DNA of 64,000 nucleotides from contig RPFO01000716.1 of the NCBI GenBank assembly GCA_009746045.1, positions 29,978 to 93,977 of the forward strand, read 5' to 3'. Within the stretch, counting starts at the first letter, position 1, and the number at the start of each line of letters is the position of its first letter. Made by a program: the position numbers and the translations under genes. Of the stretch, positions 46,532 through 58,324 are shown piece by piece. This DNA is from Mesostigma viride. Lineage: Eukaryota > Streptophyta > Mesostigmatophyceae > Mesostigmatales > Mesostigmataceae. The notes under the pieces are model-generated. The model was not told where the DNA came from, ran no database searches, and worked only from the letters and a program-made list of their open reading frames with translations.

Positions 46532-48570
46532 TTAAGGGGAGGGGACATGCCTAAAGTGCACTTTTCTGGAAACCATACCTATGCATGTGCTAAAAATCCA
46601 ATGATGATTGGGGACCATAAATATGATTAAAAAAAAATTTTCCAGCCACTTGGGGGGGGGTACTAGCCCCCACCATACACCGGTAACGTGCTAAAAATAG
46701 AAAAAGACGCTATTTTAGTCACATTTTCCCTAGGGCAGTGGGCTTTGATATTGGGATCAGAATATTGGGACCAAATCACATATTCCCATATAGTTCCCTG
46801 ACTTTTGAGAAAGTCTGCCTAATTTTGAGCACAGAATAATCATGTTTGGACACATTGATGGATTTTCCCGCAAAAAGGGTACTTTTTTCCACACACAAAA
46901 AAAATCAAATCATAAACACATGGAGTATAGTGCCAAATCATATATTCCCAAATACTAGAGGTTGGGGGACATGCAGCCCCCAATTTTCAGGTCATTCTAA
47001 CAAGCGCAGCCCTATTTGATGGATATTCCTAGATCAGCACCAGTGATGACGCTGACAGAGGTTTTAGCTAGTATTCAACCACACTAACACCCCTTTATAC
47101 ATCTCAGCCACGTGAAAACTGGCCAAACCACGTGCTACCATCCTCTGCACATATGGTACCTCCTATGTTCAAGGTTTGATGACGTTCTGACAAGAACTGC
47201 CCAAGTTACAACCATTCCAAGACAGCCACCCATGTAGACACTACAAGGAAATTATAGTAACCATTCAGCCACACTAGCACCTCCTTCTTCATCAAGACAT
47301 CTGCAAACTGACCAAAGCACACATAATTAACCCTTGCACGCTGACGGCAACGCATGCTCAACGTGTGGGGTCATTGTGACAAGAACTACTCAAGTTGATG
47401 GGTTTCCTATATTCTGATCAGACACTCCGCAAAGGTGAAAACCTTTGCGTTCAGTGCCGGGCCGCGGAAAACGCGGAAAACGCGATCTGCAAATGAATCC
47501 GACCGGAATCGAACTGGGGACCTCTCGCACCAATTTTGCTGACTATAGGACGGACGTCTCCGGTTACCATGGCATCGCCAACTTACACCTACAGTCATCC
47601 GCAAAAGTTCTCCTGTCCGGGGAGTGATGCAAGCCTTTCGGATTTGGTACTAGATAAATCACTCGAGATCTGTGTGTAGGAGGTTCCTATATGACCACCT
47701 GACAAGGCGCTAAGGACCACTCAGTAAGTTAGTAACCCCACAGTGCCACTTCATATGCCATCCAACATGCACCAAATACATGCTGAGTATGTTTACAAAG
47801 TACTAAGGGGTGGCCACGCACCTCATATGTGTTCATCATCCCTCCAGCATGGCCAGCCTTGTAAATATTCTGATGCCTTGTAAATATGTTCATAGCCTTG
47901 ACGATGGTAGCCGTAATATGCCTAAGCAGCATTTCCTATGTTTCTCCCAGGTTAGAGGGTAAGGTTGATGCCACCAAGCTAATCAACTCAACAACACCTC
48001 CTAAACTGTCCTCCCCGGCATATGGATGACAAACTGGGACTATGGAGGGCAAGGAACCAAGTAGGAACATGGTGTATATTATAGCTTGCATGTAGTCATG
48101 CATGTCAACCATGGTTGGCTCATCACATTGTTGTAGTCTTGTCACATCATCATAATAAAGGAAAGCTCAAACAATCATTGGTGCCAGCTATCTACATGCA
48201 GTCACACAAATGCAATATCTCCAACATCATCATCATGCACTAAAACACTAGCCATCCCTGCACGATAAAATGCAAAGAAACCATTGGCGGCCCTTCATCG
48301 CATTAGCGCTGTGACGCCGCTGCGGCCTGCGAAGAGAGGGTGCGTCACTCTCAAACAACAAGAAGCGTCCATACGCACAACATCCTTGCCAGAACTCGTT
48401 TTATGAAATGCCTTATACCTTCCCGAAGAGCTATAGGCTGCGACTGAAGCGGCCCTGAACAATTACTTACCGATAATGGCCGAAAATCTGGCAAAAAGCC
48501 CCAGATCGGTTTAGAATTCGATGCAACCGATATTAACCCTTCAACTGTGTCAACTCGAACCACGAGAACG
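46532..48570 (-). repeat. Diverged relatives of the TTAAGGGG element
   Basis: 46532 begins TTAAGGGGAGGGGACATGCC, like the end at 57345 reversed. 47950-48480 is the reverse of about 16840-17320 (for example AAAACGTGTTCTGGCAAGGA on the other strand). The SINE-like repeat 47405-47690 sits inside. The right boundary is uncertain (TTAACCC at 48533 or ACGGACTGAG at 48574). Confidence 0.5.
47405..47690 (-). repeat. Dispersed ~260-bp repeat, tRNA-related SINE candidate, copy 2
   Basis: Same as 43655-43925 from the GCAAAGGTGAAAACC block through GATTTGGTACTAGATAAATC. A few substitutions and one missing base separate the two. Confidence 0.55.
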
Positions 48571-50551
48571 GACTGAGTTTGGGTATCTTTGTGCGCCTGA
48601 GAGTAACTAGCCAAATAACATTTTCTGGCCCACCCTTGGAACCAAGCATGCTTTTATATCAAATAATGTTTGGGAAATTTGGTTGGTCACATATCCATGC
48701 CCTACACCTGCTAAAAATAGCACCCCCCTCAGGGGGGTACAGTGCACATGGGGTTGGAGACATATATAATGCATTATCGACCATTTACACAAATCAGTTG
48801 GCCCTGGCCTTTTAAAGGCAGTTGATTATAATCATAGACATGCCATCAATGCATTCAATACATGAAATGTCACAAAACTGTGAACGCTAGCTACAAAATG
48901 GCCAAAGCCAGCTGGCACCGTTATAACGGTGCCAGCTGGCAGGGGTATAAATGGTAGCATAACAACACAAAACTTTATTCCAATTGGCATGAAACAACAA
49001 GGGATGCCCAAATGGGCATAATGCACCATACCCAGGTGATAAAACAAGAGACCATGCCATATAACACATGCCAACATGCCACAAGGGGCCAAAATGGCAC
49101 TAGCGCGCGCGGTATATATTGCGCATGACTAGCCAAGGGTGTAGCTAACTGTCAATTAGGCTACCTGGCTAGCTGTATGCCAAACTACAGATCGCGCTTC
49201 TGGGTGCGCAGATACTGCCTCCTACGAGGCCCTGTCAGCTGGGTGCCAGCTGCCAGCGTGCGGGTCGTGCGGCCATTGGCCTCAGCCCACACGCGGCCAG
49301 CCGGGCTGCGGGCTGACAGGGGCTGCATGGCACGCTGGCGGCGGGCGTCGTCGTCGAGGCCAGCCACTGGCCCAGCGTGGAACCTGAGATAAGCCAGCAT
49401 ATAAGACACAAGACCATGTTAAAAAATAGGTGAAAGGCTCATTAATCAAGGCCTCAAGCGCGCGTCAAAGGGGTGGCAAGGAGCTACATCACTAACGCAC
49501 CCAATGAATGACAAAACACCTCCACGTTCTTTGCAACAATAAAGAAAACAAAAGGAACAAGTTGGTAATGCTTCCATGCAGACAGGTATTGGGCATCTCC
49601 ATGTTTGTCACATGCCATGGATGCAAAATAAGGAGGTGGGCGTTGGCCAGCAAAACAAGAAGCCATGCCTAAAACTGGTCAGAAAAGAACTTTTCTCGGG
49701 ATGTTTGAGCCAGGAAAAGCACTGGGTAATCACATTTACCATATTACTAACCAATAGCAACCGTTATCACGCTATTTCCGTTGCAGCCTCAGCTAACAGC
49801 GACCAAACATGGTCTAAAATCTGCTTGACCTGATGGTATTCCACAACCATGACAAGCCGATGCGTAGAGGCAGCAAAACAACAAAATGACAATCACAAGC
49901 CCTCGATTATAACCCTGATATTAGTTAGAAACAATAATACAACCATATACGGTTAACGGAACACGCTAGGAGGCTAGAACGTACCAGGTCGGAACAGCAG
50001 ATTACCTTTCCTGCGGGAGCCAGAACGCCCGATTCATGGACGTAGCCTCGAGCCTTTCCTGGCTGCCAGTTCTAGCAAATCTGGTTGGGAACAACGTCAA
50101 ACGTTTATCCATGCGCAAATATCTCGAAAATTTCCGCCTAGCGACATGCAGCACTCGCACTGTCACCGCCTGGCCGCTAACATGATTTGCTGCGCCTACC
50201 AGCACCCCGAGACCCATCTACGCATCTGCAAACGTTCCATGGCTAGGGGTATAACGTTTTTATGACTTAAAAATCATGCCTACAAAATTTGAGTCCACTA
50301 TGTCAAGCTATTCTCTCGTACCAGTCAGTTGTGTGCACCGCCATAGCCGTGCGCGTCATTATTTTTCATGCACGTCGGTCCCGTTGGACCATGGTACCCC
50401 CCTAACTTTGCTCAAGCATATCTCCCTGGCCAGGTGTCCAAAGTACGGTCTGAAGTGCTCTACGGAAAGCTGACGTCTAGATCTTTCAATCCCGCCAGGT
50501 GGCACCATCAAATTATTTTTGGCGCGGCGCCTGCAAGGCGCACAAACTCAG
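48571..50551. other. No gene seen; contains a 34-bp perfect palindrome
   Basis: Nearly 2 kb with only short open frames. The perfect palindrome at 48907-48940 has arms GCCAGCTGGCACCGTTA. No protein or RNA gene recognised. Confidence 0.55.
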
Positions 50552-50983
50552 TGTTAGGAGTGAGAAAACAATGTTTGCCACAAAGTTTTACTTTATTTCA
50601 CTCAGATAAAAATAAGTCTCAGTCGGCAGCTGGCCGGCTGCTAGTTCCACCACAGGAGTGTGTGAGGTGTGAGGTACTAAGAGGGCAAACAAGGTGCGTA
50701 GCTTCGCCTTTTAAACAATTCCAGGCTCAGCTACTGGGTAGCAGTTATGATCTACCTACAACGTGGCCACACCAAACCGGTTCTTTTCTGACTGTGTGGC
50801 AGTTACAATCATAACGTGATCTCAAGCCAACCATTCACAACCAAAGTTCAAGGTCAGTCACAGAATGACTGGGTCACTTATGGAACAGAACTTAAACATG
50901 CGGCACATGCCCGTTCATGTAGTCCAGAGCTAGCACTAAACTATAAGTACTAGTTTCAGGCAGGTGTGTCGATACTTCTGACA
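50552..50983 (-). repeat. Copia 3' LTR
   Basis: 432 bp, no difference seen from 56478-56909. On the element's strand it begins TGTCAGAAGTATCG and ends CACTCCTAACA. An 87-148 residue frame in it is shared by both LTRs and is not a gene. Confidence 0.97.
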
Positions 50984-50993
50984 CCCCCCTTAC
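50984..50993 (-). other. Copia polypurine tract
   Basis: The minus strand reads AAGGGGGG directly before the 3' LTR, the expected plus-strand priming site. Confidence 0.8.
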
Positions 50994-51124
50994 TCGGCAC
51001 ACAGGCCGGAAAACAAACTCAAGCAAGCCAGAACAAATGTTCACTAAAAGAACTGTAGTATGGGACCAGTGTCACAGGCTAGCAAGTGTGTCCTTATGTT
51101 GTCTCATCACTAATTGCCAGTAAC

Positions 51125-51427
51125 TCAAATACCCAACAACTTGTGTCTGAGCTCCACAAAACGTGGCTCAGGTAGTGCCTTGGTGAGCATGTCGGCGATC
51201 ATCGCTGCCCCAGGAAGGTGAGACACCTGAACGGTGCCATCCGCGACCTTCGCGCGAATGTAGTGGTACTTGACGTCGATGTGCTTGGTACGCCGAGGGT
51301 GAACAGGGTCTCGTGACAGAGCCACAGCACCAGTGTTGTCGCAAAACACCTGAATTGGCCCTGAGGCCGGGTCACCCAACTCCTTGGTGATGGTGAGAAG
51401 GGGACCACCTGCTGCGTGACACCGCAC
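51125..51427 (-). CDS. Copia RNase H C-terminal frame
   Basis: Encodes PLLTITKELGDP, VFCDNTGAVALSRDP, TKHIDVKYHYIR and MIADMLTKALPEPRF, the standard end of copia RNase H. It is one frame off the main frame; the shift falls near 51410 just after CGVTQQ. Confidence 0.9.
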   Translation of the reverse strand: MRCHAAGGPLLTITKELGDPASGPIQVFCDNTGAVALSRDPVHPRRTKHIDVKYHYIRAKVADGTVQVSHLPGAAMIADMLTKALPEPRFVELRHKLLGI

Positions 51428-54400
51428 AGGGCCATGTACTCGGCCTCACAGGTGGACAGGGCTGGAGTGGGCTGCTTGCGACTGGTCCACTCCACCGCAG
51501 CACCGCGGTACATGACCACGTTGCCAGTGATTGACTTGCGGTCCACAGGATCGTTTGCCCAGTCGGCATCCGAGTAGGCCACCAGCCCCCCCTGCCCCGA
51601 GTAGGACAGACCCAGGTCCTTGGTGTGTACCGCGTACTGAAGCACCCGGCGTGCCAGCCCAAGGTCGCTTACAGTAGGGTTTTTCATATTCTGAGTCAGC
51701 AGGTTGACTGCGAATGCCAGGTCAGGCCGAGTGCATCCCATCGCATACAGGAGTGCCCCGGTGATCGCTTGGTAGACGCGAGTGTCGTCCGCGTTGAGAA
51801 GCCCCCCCTCACCACGGGGGGTGTTGGGGACGACGGGCGTCTTCACCGCCCGTGGGGAGACCCCAAAGCGCTCAGCGAGGGCCTCCAGATACGGGCCTTG
51901 GTGCAGAAAAACTGTGCGCGCCGGCGGGTCGAGGACCAGGGAGACCCCCAGAAAGAGGGAGGGGGCATCCGTCTCGGTGATCTGGAAGCGCTGGGACACC
52001 CGTTGGGTCCACTGCGATAGCCACTCCGCCGAGGAGTGGGAGACCAGGAGATCGTCGACATGGACGAAGGCAAAACCACCAACATACAGGAACAGACACG
52101 TGTCCGTGGTGCTCTGGACAGCGCCAGTCTCATGGATGAGGTAGTCCCGGAGCGTGTGGTGCCAGTTCCGGGGCGCCTGTTTGAGCCCATAGAGGCTCCG
52201 CCGGAGGCGCCAGAGGTACGTTTGGCCAGTGGGGTCGCGCTCCTCAAAGCCCTTGGGGGGAAGGACATACACGTCCTCCTCCAACTCAGCATAGAGGAAC
52301 GCGGTGCGGACATCCAGCTGCCGGATGGGGTGGCCAGCAGTGCCAGCACGAGCCAAGCCCAGGCGCACGGTGGCAGCACGGACGGTGGGAGCAAAAGTCT
52401 CACCGAAATCAATGCCCTCGCGCTGTGCAAACCCCTTGCACACAAACCGGGCCTTGCACCGCCCATCAGCTTTCTGGGCGAAGACCCACTTGGTGGGTAG
52501 GAGCTTGGCACCGCGCGGAAGATCACGCATATGCAGAAGCTCGTAAACCTGGTGCTCCTGGAGGCTGGCCAGCTCACTCTCCATGGCCGTGCGCCATTCC
52601 GGCAAGGCAAGGGCGGCAGCGGGAGAGGAGGGCACGGACGCAGGCTGGCTATGAAAAGCAGCAGCGAAGCACAGGTCAGCGACAAGTGAGTGATGCGCGT
52701 GGATCCGTGCAGCCTTGGTGACAGGTTGATCCGGCCAGGAAGAAAGTGCGTCATCCAATACATCATCGCCCCCGAAACCAGGGGGAGCGGGGGTGTTACT
52801 GCCATGAGAAAGGTCGCCACACAAGGCAGCACCACGGGAACCCCACACGGGGAGGAGACCTGCAGAGGCACCAGGGGACGCCGGAGGAGAATAGCCGGTG
52901 CTGTCAGCCGTGCTCTCCAGGTCAACCGAGGTACTCAAATGCGGCGGAGGCATCCCCGCCCCGGCGTGTTCATATGACGCCGCAGAACGCGAGTGGCCAG
53001 AGGCCTGTCCGCGCAACAGAGGGGCATGCTGTCGAGCATCTGACACGGTGAGGTAAGATGTCGGCGCCGAGGCAGGAGCCGGAGCCGTCGGAGCATGGCC
53101 GTTCCGCACAAGTGCCTGGATGGCCGCAGCGGCGGCCGGGGGGAGAACGAAACGCTCAGGAGTCCCCCCGATGCTGACATAGCTGTCCTCACGGCCTGCG
53201 GGCAAGGCAGTGGAGGGCGTTGCCGGCCCCCCAGAGTCCTCGGCAGAGGCAGAGGGTAACTGCAAAGGGGCAGGAGTCAGCATGTCGGCGGGAAAGAGGT
53301 CGGCCTCCGCAAAGGGGGCCGCCGGGAGCCACTGCGCAGCCTGCGGGGCCCGGTTGCGCCACGTCTCGTCGAACTGCACGTGCTTGCGCTCGATGACACG
53401 CCCGCCGCCCGTCGCCTTGTCGGGCACCCATACGAGGTAGGCCGGGGAGTCAAGCTTGTATCCCACGAAGAGGCCATCCTCAGCGCGAGAATCAAACTTC
53501 TCACGGGCTGCCCCCTCAACCAAGACGTGGGAGGGGCAGCCAAACACACGCATGCCGGATAAATCCGCAGGGCGCCCATACATGAGGAAGTAGGGCGTTG
53601 CGTGCTCCGGGTTGCTGCGGCAGGGCAGCCTGTTGATGATGTAGATGGCGCATGCAAAGGCTAGAGCCCAGAACTCCTTGCCGAGGCCAGCATGCGCCAG
53701 CATGCTCCTGGTCATGCTAACTGCGACGCCCCAGAATCGCTCCGCCACGCCGTTCTGCTCCGGCGTATAGGGGGACGAGAACTCTTGCCGCACGCCATAC
53801 TCGGCGCAGACGGCGCGCCAGTCCTGGCCAGTGAAAACCGCGTCTTGGTCGGAGCGAAGCTCCACAGGCGCCGTGGCCGCGGACGCCCGGAACGGCTTGA
53901 TCTCCGTGGCCAGGAAGTGACGCAGGCTCCCAACGGCAGCGTCCTTCGTCTTCAAGAAGTAAACCCAGTGAAAACGAGTGGCTTCATCCGTGATGCCCAG
54001 GACATACCGCCAGTCCCCCAACACGGCAGGGGTCCGCATGGGACCTAGCAGGTCGCAGTGCAGGCGATGGCGAGGGGTCGCGCAGCGTGGCGTCGTGCTG
54101 GGGGGAAAGCTGCTCCGCCGCAAGTGACCGGCAGGGCAGGAAGGACACGTGGGAGCCTTGGGACCGTGGGTCACCATGTTTGAGGCGGGGTCGGCGGCTA
54201 GCCGAGCAATACGATCCGCGCCAGCGTGTCCGAGGCGCAGGTGCCACTGCATCAGGTCCACGGGGGCGGCTGATGTGGCGAGGGCATGGGGCGCCACCCC
54301 GCGGAGCAAGTAAATGCCGTCACACTCCACGAGGGGGAACGTGCGGGTCCCCAAAGTGAGGCGCAGGTGCTTAAAGTCCACATCATGGCCGGCTTTAAAG

Positions 54401-55161
54401 AGCTGGCTCACCGAGAGTAGGCGGGCCTGAAGGCCTGGGACATACAAAGCTGGGCCGAGGTGCACGTCCGGGGTGCCGAGCCGGAGAAGCAGAGGGCCCC
54501 TGCCGCCCGCATGCAGATTGCCGCCCGAGCCGGTGATGCGCAGCCGGAAGGCGGGATCAAATCCATCGCCAAAGTCCGCCCGGTGAGGCGTCATGTGGTA
54601 CGTGGCACCCGTGTCAACCACCCACTCCGGGGCACACCTAGCCGAGGCCGTTGCGGCCGTGTGAAGCACAGAAGGAGCGGTGGTTGAGGAACCAGCCGTC
54701 GAGTCCGAGGAGGTGCTGGGGCGGGGTGCCGAGAGACGACTGCCCGAGCGGGACGGGGAAGGCGCAAGGCCGTGCACTGGACGAAGCGAGGCCTGCCCGT
54801 GAGGCTGCACACCGTCGCGCAGGGAAGCACCTAAAGGGTTGGCGCGCAGGGAAGCACACAAAGGGCCTCGACCCACGTGGAACGCGTACGTCGTCTCCAA
54901 GGGAGGCAGGCCTGCGTCGGTGTGATGGGCGTGCCCGGCGCCGTCACCGCGGAGGTGAGCAGGGCGCTGGGCGGGATGGGCAGTCCAGCAGGTGGCGGCG
55001 TCATGTCCAGGCTTGGCGCAGACGGAGCAGGGCGGCCCGCGACCACGCCCGACCCCTGCGCCACCACCGCGACCACCACCGCGCCCGCCGCGCCCCCCGC
55101 TGCTACCGCCATGGCCGTGGCCGTTGCCGTGGCCATTGCCGTGGGCGCGGCCGTTGCCGTG

Positions 55162-55225
<64 letters not shown>

Positions 55226-55929
55226 CTTCCGGTGCCGTTGCTGTTGCCGTTGCCGTTGCCGCGGGCACCGCCATTCCGTGGGCCACGCCCCCGGCCAGGG
55301 GTATGGTACGCGTGGTTGGAGGCAGAGCCAGAATCTGCAGGGGACGGGAGGCCACCCGTCAGCAGATCTTCAACTTCCATCAGGCGCTGCCGCAGGACCG
55401 GAACAGTCTCGACCTCGTCAAGACGGAGGGAGATTAGCGCGGGCCGGTACTCGGCGCGCAGACCGCTGAGGACGCTGGCAATGAAGGCAGCGACTGGGAA
55501 CGTAATGCCTGCAGCCTGTAGCTTGGCGTACAGCAGTTCCGAGCGGTTCACATACGGCTCCACAGTCTCGCGAGCAGTTTGACGAAGTTGGGCCATTTGT
55601 TTCCACAAGTCCAGACGCATGGACTTGGTGAGCTTGCCATGCTCATAGACCTGGATGAGCTTGGTGATGGCCAGACTGCCCAGGCGACGATCCAGGGGGA
55701 GCGTCTGCATCAAGGCACGCGCAGGCCCATCGACGACGGCCAACAAGGCAACGTAAAGGAGCCGATCCAGTTGCACGTTCTGGACAACACCTGCCAGCAC
55801 TCCAAGGAGGCCAGCATAAAGGGAAACAAGGCCCAAGAAATGGTCCTTAAAAGGGATCCACAGCGTCCAATCTGAGCCGGTAAAAACCTTGACCCCACGA
55901 ACATCCTTCAAAAGCTCCTTGCAAGCCAC
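51199..55929 (-). CDS. Copia Gag-Pol polyprotein (main frame)
   Basis: 1576 residues open. Gag of the UBN2 type at about 1-200, a Gly-Asn repeat linker at about 220-290, CCHC zinc knuckle CSVCAKPGHDAATC at 301-314, aspartic protease DTGA at about 439, integrase with GHAG, LHCDLLGPM, RSDQDAVF and PEQNGVAERFW, RT from KWVFAQKADGRCKARFVCKG through FVHVDDLLV (the YVDD motif), and RNase H with STCEAEYMAL. The frame is open upstream to a TGA at 55984, without an ATG. The natural start is probably the ATG at 56231 in another frame. The last RNase H part is also in another frame (51125-51427). Confidence 0.95.
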
Positions 55930-56231
55930 AAAGGAGGCTCGGGCGGGGCCCCCCCCGCCGTACCGCGGCTCAAACCACCACCGTCAACCGCCGGATTCTC
56001 ACCGTCGGGAGCACCGTGGGCGGCGTCCTCGTCACCACCTGGCGGGTGCAAAGCCAGGGCAGCCAGCCCAGCTGCTGCGTCAAAAAATACTTCGCCTGGG
56101 AGACCCGAATCGGTAAGAGTTACGGATGATGCAGTCAAAGCGGCCAGACCGGCAGCGTCATCGGCATCAAAATCGTTACTGCCAGCAGCGCGACCCGCGG
56201 AAGCGACCTGGCTGCGAGTGCCGGAAGCCAT
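55908..56231 (-). CDS. Copia Gag N-terminal frame
   Basis: ATG at 56231, 107 residues from MASGTRSQVASAGRAAG on, Ala/Gly-rich, between primer site and Gag core. It overlaps the main frame. A -1 shift within the G8 run at 55949-55956 would join them. Confidence 0.65.
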   Translation of the reverse strand: MASGTRSQVASAGRAAGSNDFDADDAAGLAALTASSVTLTDSGLPGEVFFDAAAGLAALALHPPGGDEDAAHGAPDGENPAVDGGGLSRGTAGGAPPEPPLWLARSF

Positions 56232-56459
56232 TCCAGCAAAAAAACAGCAAAAAACTCCGAAAAAAAGGTAACGTTGGCCAATAGATTCCGGCCAGGAATC
56301 GAACCAAGCACCTTTCGTATCACGCGCCAGACGGGAATCAAACCTCCGCCTACGCTGTCGTCATGCAAATCTCGCCGAAATACACAAATCTAAAGTCAAC
56401 CGCGAGCAGAGCCTCGGGAAACGACTTTTACCAGCGGTAAGCAGGTCGAAAGGCGTGCG

Positions 56460-56477
56460 AACCGCACTCCGATGCCA
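56460..56477 (-). other. Copia primer-binding site
   Basis: Immediately inside the 5' LTR the minus strand reads TGGCATCGGAGTGCGG, close to the TGGTATCAGAGC site used by copia elements with initiator tRNA-Met. Confidence 0.7.
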
Positions 56478-56909
56478 TGTTAGGAGTGAGAAAACAATGT
56501 TTGCCACAAAGTTTTACTTTATTTCACTCAGATAAAAATAAGTCTCAGTCGGCAGCTGGCCGGCTGCTAGTTCCACCACAGGAGTGTGTGAGGTGTGAGG
56601 TACTAAGAGGGCAAACAAGGTGCGTAGCTTCGCCTTTTAAACAATTCCAGGCTCAGCTACTGGGTAGCAGTTATGATCTACCTACAACGTGGCCACACCA
56701 AACCGGTTCTTTTCTGACTGTGTGGCAGTTACAATCATAACGTGATCTCAAGCCAACCATTCACAACCAAAGTTCAAGGTCAGTCACAGAATGACTGGGT
56801 CACTTATGGAACAGAACTTAAACATGCGGCACATGCCCGTTCATGTAGTCCAGAGCTAGCACTAAACTATAAGTACTAGTTTCAGGCAGGTGTGTCGATA
56901 CTTCTGACA
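56478..56909 (-). repeat. Copia 5' LTR
   Basis: 432 bp identical to the other LTR by base-by-base reading. It should contain promoter and polyadenylation signals for the element. Confidence 0.97.
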
Positions 56910-56960
56910 CTCAGTCCGTTAGAGTGGCGCCAGTTCAACTGGCGCCACGAAAACGGACTC
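56910..56960. repeat. Hairpin at the copia integration site
   Basis: AGTCCGTT...AACGGACT outer arms and GTGGCGCCAGTT / AACTGGCGCCAC inner arms with a single C between. Copia inserted at the edge of this hairpin. Confidence 0.8.
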
Positions 56961-56974
56961 AGTACAGTTTAAGG

Positions 56975-57345
56975 GTTAACGCCTGCTTGACGGTCAGAAC
57001 AACCCCCGAAACTGCGATTTTACTGCCGCTATTATGAATTCTATTTCATTCCGCGCGACCAAAAACTTCAGATTACCCCCCATATGCCGATGGCATAAAA
57101 AAACAACAGCGATATTGTAAACCAGCTTATTTCCGCCACAAACTAACATCATAAACTCGTCGTCTTTTAGATTCGAGTAAATTTTTTGCATTTCGCCTGC
57201 CCTAGTGTGGTAGTTTCGCCTGAACGCAGTCGCCATGGCCACTTCCGCAAGGGGTGCGCGCACCGTGCACGTGAAATTTATGACCTTCGGTTCCGGCGCG
57301 AATTTTTTGGCGCCAAAAAATTCGGGCATGTCCCGTCCCCTTAAT
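56975..57345 (-). mobile_element. TTAAGGGG-element end, minus strand
   Basis: Reverse of 16145-16520: TTAAGGGGACGGGACATGCC, AATTTTTTGGCGCC, GTGCGCGCACCCCTTGCGG, GCCATGGCGACTGCGTT, CAATATCGCTG. Followed by a long TTAATTAA run to 57442. Confidence 0.65.
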
Positions 57346-57442
57346 TAATTAATTAATTAATTAATTAATTAATTAATTAATTAGACTCGTAATTAATTAA
57401 TTAATTAATTAGACTAGTAATTAATTAATTAATTAATTAATT

Positions 57443-57548
57443 AGACTCGTGCTCCCGTTGGGGAGTCACGCCTGTTACGGAGCATTAATAACCCCGATGG
57501 ATGGATGGATGCAAACAGTCCAACCGGTCTAATCTATCTACAACATCT
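57443..57548 (-). mobile_element. Family-B hairpin plus family-D 3' end
   Basis: CGTGCTCCCGTTGGGGAGTC with a 6-8 bp inserted block, GGAGCATTAATAACCCC, three GGAT units and GCAAACAGTCCAACCGGTC, as at 27130-27190 and 28305-28380. Confidence 0.75.
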
Positions 57549-57668
57549 ATTAATTAATTAATAGACACGTGACTGCGTCACGTGAGCATAAGTCCTCAGT
57601 GGGAGGGGAACATGGGATGGAATGGATGGTGTAAGCTAATATCTAGGTCCTATGTAGTTAATACAGGG
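57549..57668 (-). mobile_element. Family-A 3' end, minus strand
   Basis: TTAATTAATTAATAGA tail, hairpin CACGTGACTGCGTCACGTG, GAGCATAAGTCCTCAGTGGG, ends near GGTCCTATGTAGTTAATACA. Confidence 0.85.
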
Positions 57669-58324
57669 GGGCGTCCCCAACATCTACTGCTCCAATTTTG
57701 GTACTTTTGAAATTCCATGCCTGGAGCGCAAAGTTTGCAATATATGTGCCGTTTGTAGCTCTAGCTCTATAATAACCTGACCAACCCCGCATTCCTCAAA
57801 GTACTTAGCACTTGTTGCCTATTCTCATTATGCGAATCACATGATTAGGATGTGCTTCATGATTGCTATTGCTCGAGATTCAATTAAGAATGATTGACAT
57901 CAATAAATGATGAACCAAATAAACCAAATTAGGCCACTTGACAAGTTCATGATCCATTTAAATTGTACAATTAAGCGATTAATTAATTCATAAATCATAC
58001 ATTACATGGGATACCCCCGTCGACGAGCTAGTGGTACGTACAATGAAACATTTGAGTTTGTAACATGTCTCCATGGATATATACATGTATGCTGGACCTC
58101 GCGCATCTCAGCCCTCTAAGAAATGTTATTTGAACTCAGGTCTAGATCTAAATATATACATGATCTGGATAATATTATACACTTCCTTAAAAGAGCATGA
58201 ATCGAGCTTTACAATTCAGGACAAGGAACTCGTTTGCAAATCACGGCTGAAAGGCAAGTGCTCACAACGAAGCACGTGCTCTCAAGGCTGTCCACCTCGT
58301 CCAACCAAGCCCGGGCGAGCTGGC
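57669..58324. other. AT-rich spacer, no gene seen
   Basis: About 650 bp downstream of the transposase-like gene. Short frames only. Confidence 0.5.

Larger units (their letters stand above)
50552..56909 (-). mobile_element. Complete Ty1/copia LTR retrotransposon
   Basis: 6358 bp, two 432-bp LTRs with TG..CA ends, 5-bp target duplication CTCAG (50547-50551 and 56910-56914), primer site and polypurine tract in place. Transcribed on the minus strand. Domain order Gag, zinc knuckle, protease, integrase, RT, RNase H is that of copia. The LTRs read identical, so the insertion is recent. Confidence 0.97.

Noticed and set aside
49177..49417. Short overlapping frames on both strands
   Set aside because: No motif, no homologous copy, no splice context.
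50368..50814. 148-residue frame with a twin at 56477-56740
   Set aside because: Inside the LTRs; antisense to the element and without coding signs.
51843..52925. 360-residue minus-strand frame
   Set aside because: Off-frame shadow of the copia RT and integrase region.
54651..55582. Plus-strand frames of 186-272 residues rich in Cys-Arg or Val-Ala
   Set aside because: Antisense of the Gly-Asn repeat region of the copia Gag.
56280..56370. tRNA gene near the copia primer site
   Set aside because: GGTTCGATTCC is present, but no cloverleaf can be drawn; it lies in the element's leader.
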